The notes under the pieces were generated by a model. That model saw only the letters and a list, made by a program, of their open reading frames with translations. It was not told the DNA's origin and made no database searches. The translations under genes and the position numbers were made by a program. This document shows positions 36,867 to 44,811 of a stretch of DNA of 64,000 nucleotides, in pieces (position 1 is the first letter of the stretch; every line of letters begins with the position of its first letter). Source of the DNA: Limnohabitans sp. JirII-31 (GTDB lineage: Bacteria > Pseudomonadota > Gammaproteobacteria > Burkholderiales > Burkholderiaceae_C); assembly GCF_002778315.1 (NCBI RefSeq), contig NZ_NESA01000003.1:226522-290521 (forward strand), written 5' to 3'.

Positions 36867-37769
36867 ATGCGCCGTATCCCCAAATTTTCTTTGCTGCATG
36901 CCTTTGAAGCCGCCGCTCGCACCGAGAGCTTCAGCATGGCCAGCGACGAACTGTGCATCACCCCCTCGGCGGTGAGCCATCAGATTCGCGAATTGGAAAG
37001 TTACTTTGGGCGCAAACTGTTTGTGCGGCAAAACCGCCGGGTTGAACTCACCTCTGAAGGCCGACGCTTGCTGGAGAGCTTGAGCCGCGTGTTTGAAACC
37101 ATTGAGACCGCTTGCGACGAAGTGCGGCTTGCCCCGCAAGAACAAATCTTGGCCATCTACTGTGCCGCCAGCTTTGCGGTCAAGTGGCTGGGCCCCAGGC
37201 TGCCCGAATTCGTCAAAGCCTGCCCGGACATCACCCTTCGTTTGACCTCAGGGGCCGAGCAAATTGACCTCTCACGCACCAAAGAACTGGATGTGGTGAT
37301 TTCGTACAACGAGCCCCCTCCGCGCAAGGGCGTGGTGTCGCACGCTTTGGGGCAAGAAAAAATTGTGCCCATGTGCGCACCCTTGCTGCTGTCGCCCGAG
37401 CGCACAGCACGCCAGCAAATGCCCGAGCTGGTGTTGATTGAATCGCAGCTCAATCGCGTCAAATGGTCCAACTGGTTTGCACTCAATGGGCTTGCGTTAC
37501 CTACGCGGCCGCGCCCTTCGTTTGACCGAGCTGCCATGTCGATTTCGGCTGCAGCCGATGGCATGGGCGTAGCGCTGGAGAGCACGCGTTTGGCAGAGCG
37601 CGAGATCAACCGAGGCGATTTGGTGGTGGTCGGCGTCGATGAGTTTGAACCCATCTTGCAAGAGACACACTTCCTGTCGTACCGCGCGGTGGAAAAAAAC
37701 TTAGAGAAGGTGCGTGCGTTTCGTGAATGGCTGTTGAGTCAAACCGACATCGCTCCAGCCACCCACTGA
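36867..37769 (+). CDS. LysR family regulator, GcvA-like
   Basis: The 300-residue product has an N-terminal LysR helix-turn-helix (FEAAARTESFSMASDELCITPSAVSHQIRELESYFGRKLFVRQ) and a ligand-binding domain of the GcvA type. It is divergent from the class II aldolase/Rieske operon and almost certainly controls it. A GTG one codon upstream also fits. It is followed 20 bases later by tRNA-Gly. Confidence 0.92.
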   Translation: MRRIPKFSLLHAFEAAARTESFSMASDELCITPSAVSHQIRELESYFGRKLFVRQNRRVELTSEGRRLLESLSRVFETIETACDEVRLAPQEQILAIYCAASFAVKWLGPRLPEFVKACPDITLRLTSGAEQIDLSRTKELDVVISYNEPPPRKGVVSHALGQEKIVPMCAPLLLSPERTARQQMPELVLIESQLNRVKWSNWFALNGLALPTRPRPSFDRAAMSISAAADGMGVALESTRLAEREINRGDLVVVGVDEFEPILQETHFLSYRAVEKNLEKVRAFREWLLSQTDIAPATH

Positions 37770-37789
37770 ATCGTTACAATTGCATCTAC

Positions 37790-37863
37790 GCGGGTGTAGT
37801 TCAATGGTAGAACTTTTGCTTCCCAAGCAAATAGCGTGGGTTCGATTCCCATCACCCGCTCCA
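37790..37863 (+). tRNA. tRNA-Gly (CCC)
   Basis: The cloverleaf GCGGGTG/CACCCGC acceptor stem, D arm, anticodon arm TTTGC-TTCCCAA-GCAAA (anticodon CCC) and T arm are all complete, and CCA is encoded at 37861-37863. Confidence 0.97.
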
Positions 37864-37880
37864 CATTCAGTGTCACACCA

Positions 37881-37921
37881 CAAGCCTCTAAGGAAACCGA
37901 GTACTTAGGGGCTTGTTGCTT
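37881..37921 (+). terminator. Probable terminator after tRNA-Gly
   Basis: CAAGCCTCTAAG (37881-37892) pairs with CTTAGGGGCTTG (37904-37915) in a 12-bp stem with one G-T pair and an 11-base loop. The T-run after it is weak. Confidence 0.55.
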
Positions 37922-37938
37922 TGTGCAATCATCATTGA

Positions 37939-38826
37939 ATGCATGACCAAGTCACTCACACCTCCTCCGGCGCGCTGCGCCAACGATTTCAACAACCTGG
38001 CTTAGTCGTCGCCCCTGGCGTGTTTGACATGGTGTCTTTGCGTCTGGCCGATGCCATGGGCTTTGACGCGCTCTACATGACGGGCTTTGGCACGGTGGCA
38101 TCACACCTGGGTCTGCCTGACGCGGGATTGGCCACTTATTCGGACATGCTCAACCGCGTGCAAGCCATGGCCGGTATGGCCCGCACACCGCTGATCGCCG
38201 ATGGCGACACCGGCTACGGCGGCTTGCTCAACATCCGACACACGGTGCAAGGTTATGAACGCGCAGGCGCTGCGGCGATTCAACTGGAAGACCAAGAGTT
38301 CCCCAAGAAATGCGGCCACACACCCGGGCGTCGTGTGATCCCCATGCAAGACATGGTGCGCAAAATTCAAGTGGCTGTGGACAGTCGCCACTCGAAAGAC
38401 TTCTTGATCATCGCCCGCACCGATGCACGCACCTCACTCGGGCTGGACGAAGCACTGCGTCGGGCTGAGGCCTATGCCAAAGCTGGTGCCGATGTGCTGT
38501 TTGTCGAGTCGCCCGAGTCCGAAGAAGAAATGCGCCGCATTGGTCAACACTTTGACTTGCCGTTGGTGGCCAATATGGTGGAACATGGACGCACGCCGGT
38601 CTTGAGCCAGGCCGAGCTGGAATCGTTGGGCTACAAACTGGCGATCTTTCCGGTCAGCGCCATGCTCGCAGCCGTACAGGCCATGACCAGCGTGTACCAG
38701 CAAATTCGACACACCGGATCTTCTGCGGGTGGCAACACGCCCCTGTATGACTTTGCAGAACTCACACGCCTAATGGGCTTTGAAGAGGTGTGGGCGTTTG
38801 AAAAAACATACCCCGAAACACCCTGA
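37939..38826 (+). CDS. Isocitrate lyase/PEP mutase family lyase
   Basis: The 295-residue product belongs to the isocitrate lyase/phosphoenolpyruvate mutase superfamily, with the metal-binding DGDTGYGG and the loop QEFPKKCGHTPGR carrying the catalytic Cys. It could be a methylisocitrate-, oxaloacetate- or dimethylmalate-lyase-like enzyme acting on a short dicarboxylic acid. Residue SPESEEEM is typical of the lyase group. It is followed after 22 bases by a solute-binding protein, which suggests coupled uptake and cleavage of a dicarboxylate. Confidence 0.85.
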   Translation: MHDQVTHTSSGALRQRFQQPGLVVAPGVFDMVSLRLADAMGFDALYMTGFGTVASHLGLPDAGLATYSDMLNRVQAMAGMARTPLIADGDTGYGGLLNIRHTVQGYERAGAAAIQLEDQEFPKKCGHTPGRRVIPMQDMVRKIQVAVDSRHSKDFLIIARTDARTSLGLDEALRRAEAYAKAGADVLFVESPESEEEMRRIGQHFDLPLVANMVEHGRTPVLSQAELESLGYKLAIFPVSAMLAAVQAMTSVYQQIRHTGSSAGGNTPLYDFAELTRLMGFEEVWAFEKTYPETP

Positions 38827-38848
38827 ACAAGCCGCTTTGAGGCCCCCT

Positions 38849-39868
38849 ATGTCACCACACACCACACGCTCACCCCTTGCTCTCAAGCGACGCCATCTGC
38901 CAGCGACTTTGCTGGCACTCAGTGCCACATGCCTGGGGCTGATGGCCCCCAGCAGCCACGCGCAAAGCAACTACCCGACCAAGCCCATTCGCCTGATCGT
39001 GCCATTCACCCCTGGTGGCGTGACCGATACCAGTGGTCGGTTGATTGCAGAGCAACTCTCCAAACGTCTGGGTCAACAGGTGGTGGTCGACAACAAACCC
39101 GGTGCCTCGGGCAACATTGGCACGCAGATGGTGACAGCCGCGGAACCCGATGGCTACACCTTGCTGCTGGGTTTTGATGGCACCTTGGTCATCAACCCCC
39201 ACGTGTTTGCCAAGGTGGGCTATGACACCGTGAAAGACTTGGCCCCCATTGGCAAGATTGGTGATGCGGTGTTGATCTTGGTGTCCCACCCCGGCTTTCA
39301 AGCCAAGACCCTCAAAGACGTGATCGCCTTGTCCAAGAGCCAGCCGGGCGGCTTGTCATACGGCACATCGGGCACCGGCGGCACACCCCACATCGCAGGC
39401 GAGCTGTTGAAGATGCGCACCGGTGCCAACTTGGTTCACATTCCCTACAAAGGCGGTGGTCAAGCCATGACCGATGTGCTGGGTGGCAATATTCCACTGG
39501 TCTACACCGCCATTGCAGGAGCCATTCCACACGTCAAGTCAGGCAAGCTGCACGCCGTTGCGGTGTCCAGCGCACAGCGTGCCCCCTCACTGCCCGAGGT
39601 GCCCACCTTCATCGAAAACGGTGTGGCGGACTTCGACATCAACTCTTGGGTCGGCCTGCTGGGCCCCGCCAAGATGCCCAAAGCCATCGTGGACAAACTC
39701 AACGCCGAACTCAATGTGGTGCTGCAAGATCCTGAAGTGCGCGAGCGCTTGAGCGGCATGGGCATCACGGCCACACCTGGCAGCTCTGAAAAGTTTGGCG
39801 AAGACATCAAACGCGATCTGGCACGTTTTGGCACCGTGGTGAAAGCCGCCAACATCAAGGCCGACTGA
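38849..39868 (+). CDS. TTT-family (Bug) periplasmic solute-binding protein
   Basis: The 339-residue product is a tripartite tricarboxylate transporter receptor: a signal region ending SSHAQS, then YPTKPIRLIVPFTPGGVTDT, KPGASGNIGT and IPYKGGGQAM, the hallmarks of the Bug family. No TctA/TctB membrane genes are near, so it is an orphan receptor. It follows the PEP mutase-like gene, so its ligand is probably a dicarboxylate. Start chosen from the signal peptide; the frame opens at 38780. Confidence 0.9.
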   Translation: MSPHTTRSPLALKRRHLPATLLALSATCLGLMAPSSHAQSNYPTKPIRLIVPFTPGGVTDTSGRLIAEQLSKRLGQQVVVDNKPGASGNIGTQMVTAAEPDGYTLLLGFDGTLVINPHVFAKVGYDTVKDLAPIGKIGDAVLILVSHPGFQAKTLKDVIALSKSQPGGLSYGTSGTGGTPHIAGELLKMRTGANLVHIPYKGGGQAMTDVLGGNIPLVYTAIAGAIPHVKSGKLHAVAVSSAQRAPSLPEVPTFIENGVADFDINSWVGLLGPAKMPKAIVDKLNAELNVVLQDPEVRERLSGMGITATPGSSEKFGEDIKRDLARFGTVVKAANIKAD

Positions 39869-39902
39869 CCGCTAGCCCCCCCTTCAATCCGCCCCTTCAA
39901 GC

Positions 39903-39929
39903 AAAACGCCCGACTGTGTCGGGCGTTTG
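39903..39929. terminator. Bidirectional intrinsic terminator
   Basis: AAACGCCCGAC (39904-39914) and GTCGGGCGTTT (39918-39928) form an 11-bp perfect stem with loop TGT, followed by T on both strands. It separates the TTT receptor gene from scoB. Confidence 0.9.
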
Positions 39930-39971
39930 TCATGGCACAGCATGCGTACACGCCATGCGCGGGCGTGAGCT

Positions 39972-40610
39972 TTAGATCAGCTGCACGCCGGTCTTGCTCT
40001 GCACAAACTCACGCGACACGCCGGGCGCCAGCTCAACAATCTTGAGGCCTTCGGGCACCACGTCCATGATGGCCAAGTCGGTGATGATGCGGTCCACCAC
40101 ACCCAGACCTGTCAAAGGCAAGGTGCAGCTGGGCAAAATTTTCAGGTCTTCGGTGCCATCTTTTTTCTTGGCCACATGCTCCATCAAGATGATCACGCGC
40201 TTGACGCCCGCCACCAGGTCCATCGCGCCGCCCATGCCCTTGATCATCTTGCCGGGGATCATCCAGTTGGCCAAGTCGCCCTTCTCGCTCACCTGCATCG
40301 CGCCCAGGATCGAGAGGTTGATCTTGCCGCCACGGATCATGGCAAAAGATTGGTCGCTGCCAAAAATGGCCGAGCCCTTCATGGTGGTCACAGTTTGCTT
40401 GCCCGCGTTGATCAAGTCGGCGTCAACCTCATCCTCGTAGGGAAACGGGCCAATGCCCAACATGCCGTTTTCGCTTTGCAGCCACACTTCCACGTGGTCG
40501 GGCACGTGGTTGGCCACCAGCGTTGGAATGCCAATGCCGAGGTTCACATAAAAACCATCTTGCAGTTCGCTTGCCGCACGTGCGGCCATTTCGTCTTGAG
40601 TCCAAGCCAT
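39972..40610 (-). CDS. scoB: 3-oxoacid CoA-transferase subunit B
   Basis: Subunit B of succinyl-CoA:3-ketoacid CoA-transferase, which activates acetoacetate with CoA from succinyl-CoA. The 212-residue product has the catalytic glutamate in [14 protein letters not shown] and the glycine-rich [16 protein letters not shown]. It follows scoA after nine bases. Together they let the cell use ketone bodies and poly-hydroxybutyrate-derived acetoacetate. Confidence 0.93.
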   Translation of the reverse strand: MAWTQDEMAARAASELQDGFYVNLGIGIPTLVANHVPDHVEVWLQSENGMLGIGPFPYEDEVDADLINAGKQTVTTMKGSAIFGSDQSFAMIRGGKINLSILGAMQVSEKGDLANWMIPGKMIKGMGGAMDLVAGVKRVIILMEHVAKKKDGTEDLKILPSCTLPLTGLGVVDRIITDLAIMDVVPEGLKIVELAPGVSREFVQSKTGVQLI

Positions 40611-40619
40611 GTCAATTCC

Positions 40620-41321
40620 TTATTTGCGGTCGCGGGTGGTGCGCTTTTCAATGCGTTTTTCGGGATTCGGGTTGTGCACGATGCGGTGCACATAGATACC
40701 CGGCAAATGGATGTCATCCGGGGCCAACTCACCCGTGGCCACAATGCGCTCGACTTCCACCACACAAATCTTGCCAGCGGTGGCCGCTGCAGGGTTGAAG
40801 TTGCGTGCCGTCATGTTGAAGCGCAGGTTGCCCGAGCGGTCAGCCACATCGGCCTTGATCAAGGCAATCTCGGGCACCAACGAGCGCTCCATCACATAGG
40901 TTTCGCCGTCAAACTCACGCAGCTCTTTGCCTTCGGCCACCAAAGTGCCCACACCGGTTTTGGTGAAGAAGGCGGGAATGCCTGCACCGCCCGCACGCAG
41001 CTTTTCAGCCAAGGTGCCTTGGGGCGTGAACTCCAACTCCAACTCACCGGCCAAATACTGACGTTCGAACTCTTTGTTCTCGCCCACGTAGCTGGAAATC
41101 ATTTTTTTGATCTGGCGTGTTTCCAGCAATTTGCCCAGGCCAAAACCGTCGACCCCTGCGTTGTTGGAAATCACCGTCAGGTCTTTCACGCCAGAGTCGC
41201 GCAAGGCGTCAATCAGCGCTTCAGGAATGCCGCACAGGCCAAACCCACCAACGGCCATCAGTTGACCGTCGGCCACGATGTCCTTGAGTGCCGCCTCAGC
41301 GGATGGAAAAACTTTGTTCAA
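40620..41321 (-). CDS. scoA: 3-oxoacid CoA-transferase subunit A
   Basis: Subunit A partners ScoB. The 233-residue product has the CoA-binding loop GGFGLCGIPEALIDAL and the usual NNAGVDGFGLGKLL. The start is a TTG at 41321, six bases after GGAG, giving MNKVFPSAEAALKDIV, the family N-terminus; a TTG four codons earlier is less likely because it precedes the Shine-Dalgarno. First gene of scoAB, divergent from a PAS-LuxR regulator. Confidence 0.93.
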   Translation of the reverse strand: MNKVFPSAEAALKDIVADGQLMAVGGFGLCGIPEALIDALRDSGVKDLTVISNNAGVDGFGLGKLLETRQIKKMISSYVGENKEFERQYLAGELELEFTPQGTLAEKLRAGGAGIPAFFTKTGVGTLVAEGKELREFDGETYVMERSLVPEIALIKADVADRSGNLRFNMTARNFNPAAATAGKICVVEVERIVATGELAPDDIHLPGIYVHRIVHNPNPEKRIEKRTTRDRK

Positions 41322-41359
41322 GAGATGCTCCAAAAGGTTCTACAAGATGGCGCTACGAT

Positions 41360-41381
41360 ACTACGTAAGACGCTACGTAGT
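41360..41381. promoter_or_regulatory. Palindromic operator, scoA/luxR-type divergent region
   Basis: ACTACGTA (41360-41367) and TACGTAGT (41374-41381) form a perfect 8-6-8 inverted repeat centred between the scoA TTG (41321) and the regulator ATG (41410). TACGTA cores are known for several LuxR-type sites; specific binding here is inference. Confidence 0.55.
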
Positions 41382-41409
41382 TTTCCGTAAGCACAGACCC
41401 CCGCTCGCC

Positions 41410-41964
41410 ATGAAGATTGATTACCGCCTCGCCTTTGACCTCGCCCCGATTGGCTTGGTGCTGTCACGCAACCGCACGATGGTGGACTGCAACCAACGCC
41501 TGTGCGACATGTTTGGTGCACCTCGCGAGCAGTTGATTGGGCAATCGTTCCAACTGCTCTATCCCAGTGCCGACGAGTACGAACGCACAGGCGCACGCAT
41601 TGAACCCATCTTGAACGCCAAGGGTCTGTACGCCGACGACCGGGTGATGAAGCGTATCGACGGTCGCTTCAAAGGCGAGCCCTTTTGGTGCCATGTCACC
41701 GGTCGCGCACTCAACCGCGAAGCCCCGCATGAAGCGGGCATTTGGAGCTTTGAAGACTTGAGCGCCCACCGCCCGGTACGCGCCGAGTTGACAGCCCGCG
41801 AGCGCGAAGTGGCCGCCTTCTTGATGGACGGCATGACCTCCAAAGAAATTGGCAAAGCCCTGGCCATCAGCCACCGCACCGTTGAGATTTACCGCGCCAA
41901 GCTGATGCGCAAATACAAAGCGTCCACCACAGCAGACTTGGTGCACAAGCTGTTGGTGGGATAA
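41410..41964 (+). CDS. PAS-LuxR family transcriptional regulator
   Basis: The 184-residue product has an N-terminal PAS domain (RLAFDLAPIGLVLSRNRTMVDCNQRLCDMFG) and a C-terminal LuxR helix-turn-helix (AREREVAAFLMDGMTSKEIGKALAISHRTVEIYRAKLMRKYKASTTADLVHKLL). It lacks a phosphoacceptor receiver, so it probably senses a small molecule, redox or light cue directly. It is divergent from scoAB across a region with a TACGTA palindrome and likely regulates those genes. Start ATG 41410 is set by the PAS domain. Confidence 0.88.
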   Translation: MKIDYRLAFDLAPIGLVLSRNRTMVDCNQRLCDMFGAPREQLIGQSFQLLYPSADEYERTGARIEPILNAKGLYADDRVMKRIDGRFKGEPFWCHVTGRALNREAPHEAGIWSFEDLSAHRPVRAELTAREREVAAFLMDGMTSKEIGKALAISHRTVEIYRAKLMRKYKASTTADLVHKLLVG

Positions 41965-42029
41965 GAAAGCAGCGTGACAAGAGCTACAAAACCTTGTATT
42001 CTTACCAAAGTCCGATCGATAAAAACACC

Positions 42030-42245
42030 ATGCAAACCATCACTACCACTCTGTCGAGTAAGTTCCAAATCTCTATCCCCAAGGCAGTTCGAGAAGAACA
42101 GCATTGGGAAGCAGGCCAAGAGTTTGTTTTCATCCCTAAAGGCAAAGGCATGCTGATGATGCCCGCACCTGAATTGAAACAATTGCGGGGCATTGCCAAA
42201 GGGGCCAAGACGCATAACGTACGTGACCGCAAGGACCGGGTTTGA
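42030..42245 (+). CDS. AbrB/MazE-fold antitoxin (VapB-type)
   Basis: The 71-residue product begins MQTITTTLSSKFQISIPKAVRE, the swapped-hairpin AbrB fold that binds DNA in toxin-antitoxin antitoxins. The C-terminal tail (PELKQLRGIAKGAK) would wrap the toxin. It overlaps the PIN-domain gene by four bases, the standard VapBC layout with the antitoxin first. The open frame starts earlier (41994), but the AbrB fold begins at 42030. Confidence 0.88.
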   Translation: MQTITTTLSSKFQISIPKAVREEQHWEAGQEFVFIPKGKGMLMMPAPELKQLRGIAKGAKTHNVRDRKDRV

Positions 42246-42634
42246 GCACCTCCTCGCCACTTTGTGTGGTCGATACCTCTGCGTGGGTGGAATGGTTGAT
42301 CGACAGCCCCTTGGGCAGAAAAATTGGCGCTCATTTTCCGGATCAAAAGCATTGCGTCGTGCCAACCATGGTTCAGTTGGAACTTGCCAAGTGGATGGCT
42401 CGCGAAGTGGGCGAAGATGAAGCCGATCAAGTGCTGGCCTACACCCAGAAGTGTCTAGTCGTTCCACTCGACACCAACATTGCCTTGCTTGCTGCGTCGC
42501 TACACCGCGAACACAAATTGACAACAGCAGATGCCATTGTGTACGCCACGGCGCAATACAAAGGTGCACAGCTCATCACTTGCGACGCGCACTTTGCCAA
42601 GTTGCCACAGGTCACTTATTTCGCCAAACCTTAA
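42242..42634 (+). CDS. PIN-domain toxin (VapC-type ribonuclease)
   Basis: The 130-residue product is a PIN-domain RNase with the acidic residues in VVDTSAWVEWL, MVQLELAKW, TTADAIVYATA and LITCDAHF. Its start is a TTG at 42242 inside the antitoxin stop. With the AbrB-type partner it forms a VapBC pair. The region lies between LuxR and a carboxymuconolactone decarboxylase-like gene. Confidence 0.9.
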   Translation: MSTSSPLCVVDTSAWVEWLIDSPLGRKIGAHFPDQKHCVVPTMVQLELAKWMAREVGEDEADQVLAYTQKCLVVPLDTNIALLAASLHREHKLTTADAIVYATAQYKGAQLITCDAHFAKLPQVTYFAKP

Positions 42635-42665
42635 ACCCTCAACTGCGCCCTGAGCACACCACCAC

Positions 42666-43250
42666 ATGCACCGCTACCCCCACCCCGAACTCACAGACCT
42701 GCCCGAAGACATTCGCACCAAGATCTTGGAAGTTCAAGACAAAGCGGGCTTTGTGCCCAATGTGTTTTTGGCCCTGGCCCGTCGCCCCGCCGAATGGCGT
42801 GCTTTCTTTGCCTACCACGATGCATTGATGCTGCCAGAGACCGTGGGACGCGACAGCAACTTGACCAAGGGTGACCGAGAGATGATCGTCACCACCACCA
42901 GCGCGGCCAACAACTGCCTGTACTGCGTGGTGGCACACGGTGCCATCTTGCGCATTTACGAGAAAAAGCCCTTGGTGGCAGACCAAGTGGCCGTCAACTA
43001 CCGCAAGGCCGACATCACGCCACGCCAGCGCGCCATGCTCGACTTTGCGATGAAGGTGTGCCTGCACAGCCACACCGTAGAAGATGCCGACTTTGCTGCC
43101 CTGCACGCCCATGGGTTCAACGACGAAGACATTTGGGACATTGCAGCCATCACCGCTTTTTTTGGCCTCAGCAACCGCATGGCCAGCTTCAGCAGCATGA
43201 TGCCCAACCCCGAGTTCTATCTGTTGGGTCGCGCGCCCAAGCAAAAGTAA
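42666..43250 (+). CDS. Peroxidase-related enzyme (AhpD/CMD fold)
   Basis: The 194-residue product belongs to the alkylhydroperoxidase/carboxymuconolactone decarboxylase fold, peroxidase-related subgroup. It has the Cys pair and His in [16 protein letters not shown] and the later [18 protein letters not shown]. It probably reduces peroxides or carries out disulfide exchange. It overlaps the following ykgJ-like gene by one base (TAATG). Confidence 0.85.
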   Translation: MHRYPHPELTDLPEDIRTKILEVQDKAGFVPNVFLALARRPAEWRAFFAYHDALMLPETVGRDSNLTKGDREMIVTTTSAANNCLYCVVAHGAILRIYEKKPLVADQVAVNYRKADITPRQRAMLDFAMKVCLHSHTVEDADFAALHAHGFNDEDIWDIAAITAFFGLSNRMASFSSMMPNPEFYLLGRAPKQK

Positions 43251-43510
43251 TGCAGTGCCGTAGCGGCTGTGGCGCGTGCTGCATTGCACCGTCCATCACC
43301 AGCCCACTGCCTGGCATGCCACACGGCAAACCAGCAGGTGTGCCCTGCGTTCAGTTGCTGCCCAACATGCGCTGCGCCGTGTTTGGCACCCCGCAACGCC
43401 CAGGGTTTTGCGGTGGGCTGCAACCTTCTGCGGAGATGTGCGGCACTGACGCCACAACGGCCATGCTGTGGCTCACGCAACTTGAGGCAGCAACAACGCC
43501 TAGGGCGTGA
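43250..43510 (+). CDS. YkgJ family cysteine-cluster protein
   Basis: The 86-residue product starts [20 protein letters not shown] and has eight conserved cysteines ([29 protein letters not shown]), the pattern of the YkgJ family, likely a zinc or iron-sulfur binding protein. The ATG shares a base with the previous gene's stop. Its 3' end overlaps the convergent thioesterase gene by 11 bases, including both stops. Confidence 0.85.
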   Translation: MQCRSGCGACCIAPSITSPLPGMPHGKPAGVPCVQLLPNMRCAVFGTPQRPGFCGGLQPSAEMCGTDATTAMLWLTQLEAATTPRA

Positions 43511-43922
43511 CGATCGCGCGCACCCAATCTGGCAATTCAATTGCTTTTTGTTTGGGGAAATCCACCCATATCGTGGTGGCACCACCCGCCGCATAAATCA
43601 CCCCAGGCTGATCCACCAACTCCATGGTGGCCCACGACTCAAAAGTGGTGCGCCCGGGGTCGCTGGTGTACATCTTCATCAGCACATCGCCCGGGTATTC
43701 AAGCTGTTTGTAAAAGTTGCAAAACGCATTCACGATCACCGGGCCACAGCCTGTGGGGTCGGGGCCTGTGCCAATGGCATGAAACCAGTCGATGCGAATG
43801 GTCTCTAGGTAGCGGAAATACGTGGTGTTGTTCACATGCCCCATGGCATCCATGTCGCCCCATCGGATGGGGATCGTCATTTGGTGCACCAGTTTTTTGT
43901 GTGCTGGAATTTCAAACTTCAT
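43500..43922 (-). CDS. 4-hydroxybenzoyl-CoA thioesterase-like acyl-CoA thioesterase
   Basis: The 140-residue product has the hot-dog thioesterase core [24 protein letters not shown], with the catalytic Asp, in the YbgC/FcbC group. It would release free acid from an acyl- or aryl-CoA. The ATG overlaps the stop of the SDR gene (ATGA), so the two are translationally coupled. Confidence 0.9.
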   Translation of the reverse strand: MKFEIPAHKKLVHQMTIPIRWGDMDAMGHVNNTTYFRYLETIRIDWFHAIGTGPDPTGCGPVIVNAFCNFYKQLEYPGDVLMKMYTSDPGRTTFESWATMELVDQPGVIYAAGGATTIWVDFPKQKAIELPDWVRAIVTP

Positions 43923-44701
43923 AAAGAAAACCCATCATCCGCCGTCATGATGGCACCGTTGATGAAGTTGCTTTCAGCGCTGGCCAACATCACCAGCAAG
44001 GCATCCAGATCTTGCACCTGACCCACACGTTTGCGCGGAAACATATTGACCAACTTTTGGCCTTGTTCGGTTTCCCAGTGGTGGTGGTTGATTTCGGTGT
44101 CGATGTAGCCCGGGCAAATGGCGTTGACGTTGATGCCAAAGCGCCCCCACTCCACGGCCAACACCTTGGTCATTTGCACCACGGCTGCTTTGCTCATGCA
44201 ATAAGCGCCAATTTGCGGCAAGGCCTTGAGCCCACCCACCGAAGCGATGTTGATGATGCGCCCACCGGTGTAGCTGCCAGGCGCCGCGCCCTTGGCACGC
44301 GCCAACATGCGCTTGCCCACTTCTTGCGCCACAAAGAACGAGCCTTTGACGTTGGTGTCAAAGATGAAGTCAAAGTCTTCTTCGCTGATGTCTTGCACCC
44401 GCTGCATGGTGCTCACACCCGAGTTGTTGACCAAAATGTCGATGCTGCCGACCTCGGTTTCAGCGTGTGCGACCGCAGACTTGATGCTGTCTAAATCCGT
44501 GACATCCAGCACCACCACGTGAGCGTCGCCACCCTCGGCCTCGATCTCGGCTCGCAGCGACTTGAGCTTTTCAACCCGGCGACTGGCCAGCACCACGGCG
44601 GCCCCTGCACGCGACAAGGTTTTGGCAAACTGCATACCCAAGCCGCTGGATGCGCCGGTGACCAAGGCCACGCGACCCGATAAATCAATGCTGTACGCCA
44701 T
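43919..44701 (-). CDS. SDR family oxidoreductase
   Basis: The 260-residue short-chain dehydrogenase has the cofactor motif GASSGLGMQFA, the NNSG motif and the catalytic YxxxK in GAYCMSKAAV with the serine upstream. ARRxEKL-like residues (ASRRVEKLKSL) suggest NADP. It is upstream of and coupled to a thioesterase, and divergent from ETF-QO. Together with ETF-QO it hints at fatty-acid or aromatic acyl-CoA degradation, but the substrate is unknown. Confidence 0.9.
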   Translation of the reverse strand: MAYSIDLSGRVALVTGASSGLGMQFAKTLSRAGAAVVLASRRVEKLKSLRAEIEAEGGDAHVVVLDVTDLDSIKSAVAHAETEVGSIDILVNNSGVSTMQRVQDISEEDFDFIFDTNVKGSFFVAQEVGKRMLARAKGAAPGSYTGGRIINIASVGGLKALPQIGAYCMSKAAVVQMTKVLAVEWGRFGINVNAICPGYIDTEINHHHWETEQGQKLVNMFPRKRVGQVQDLDALLVMLASAESNFINGAIMTADDGFSL

Positions 44702-44811
44702 GAATGTCTCCTGCTGATGTGTCGTTTCATTATGACAAGCGCCCATGAGGGGCACGCTGAGACACCGCATAAAATCAGTCGCAATTCTGACAACTGCTTG
44801 AGACTCTCCAC

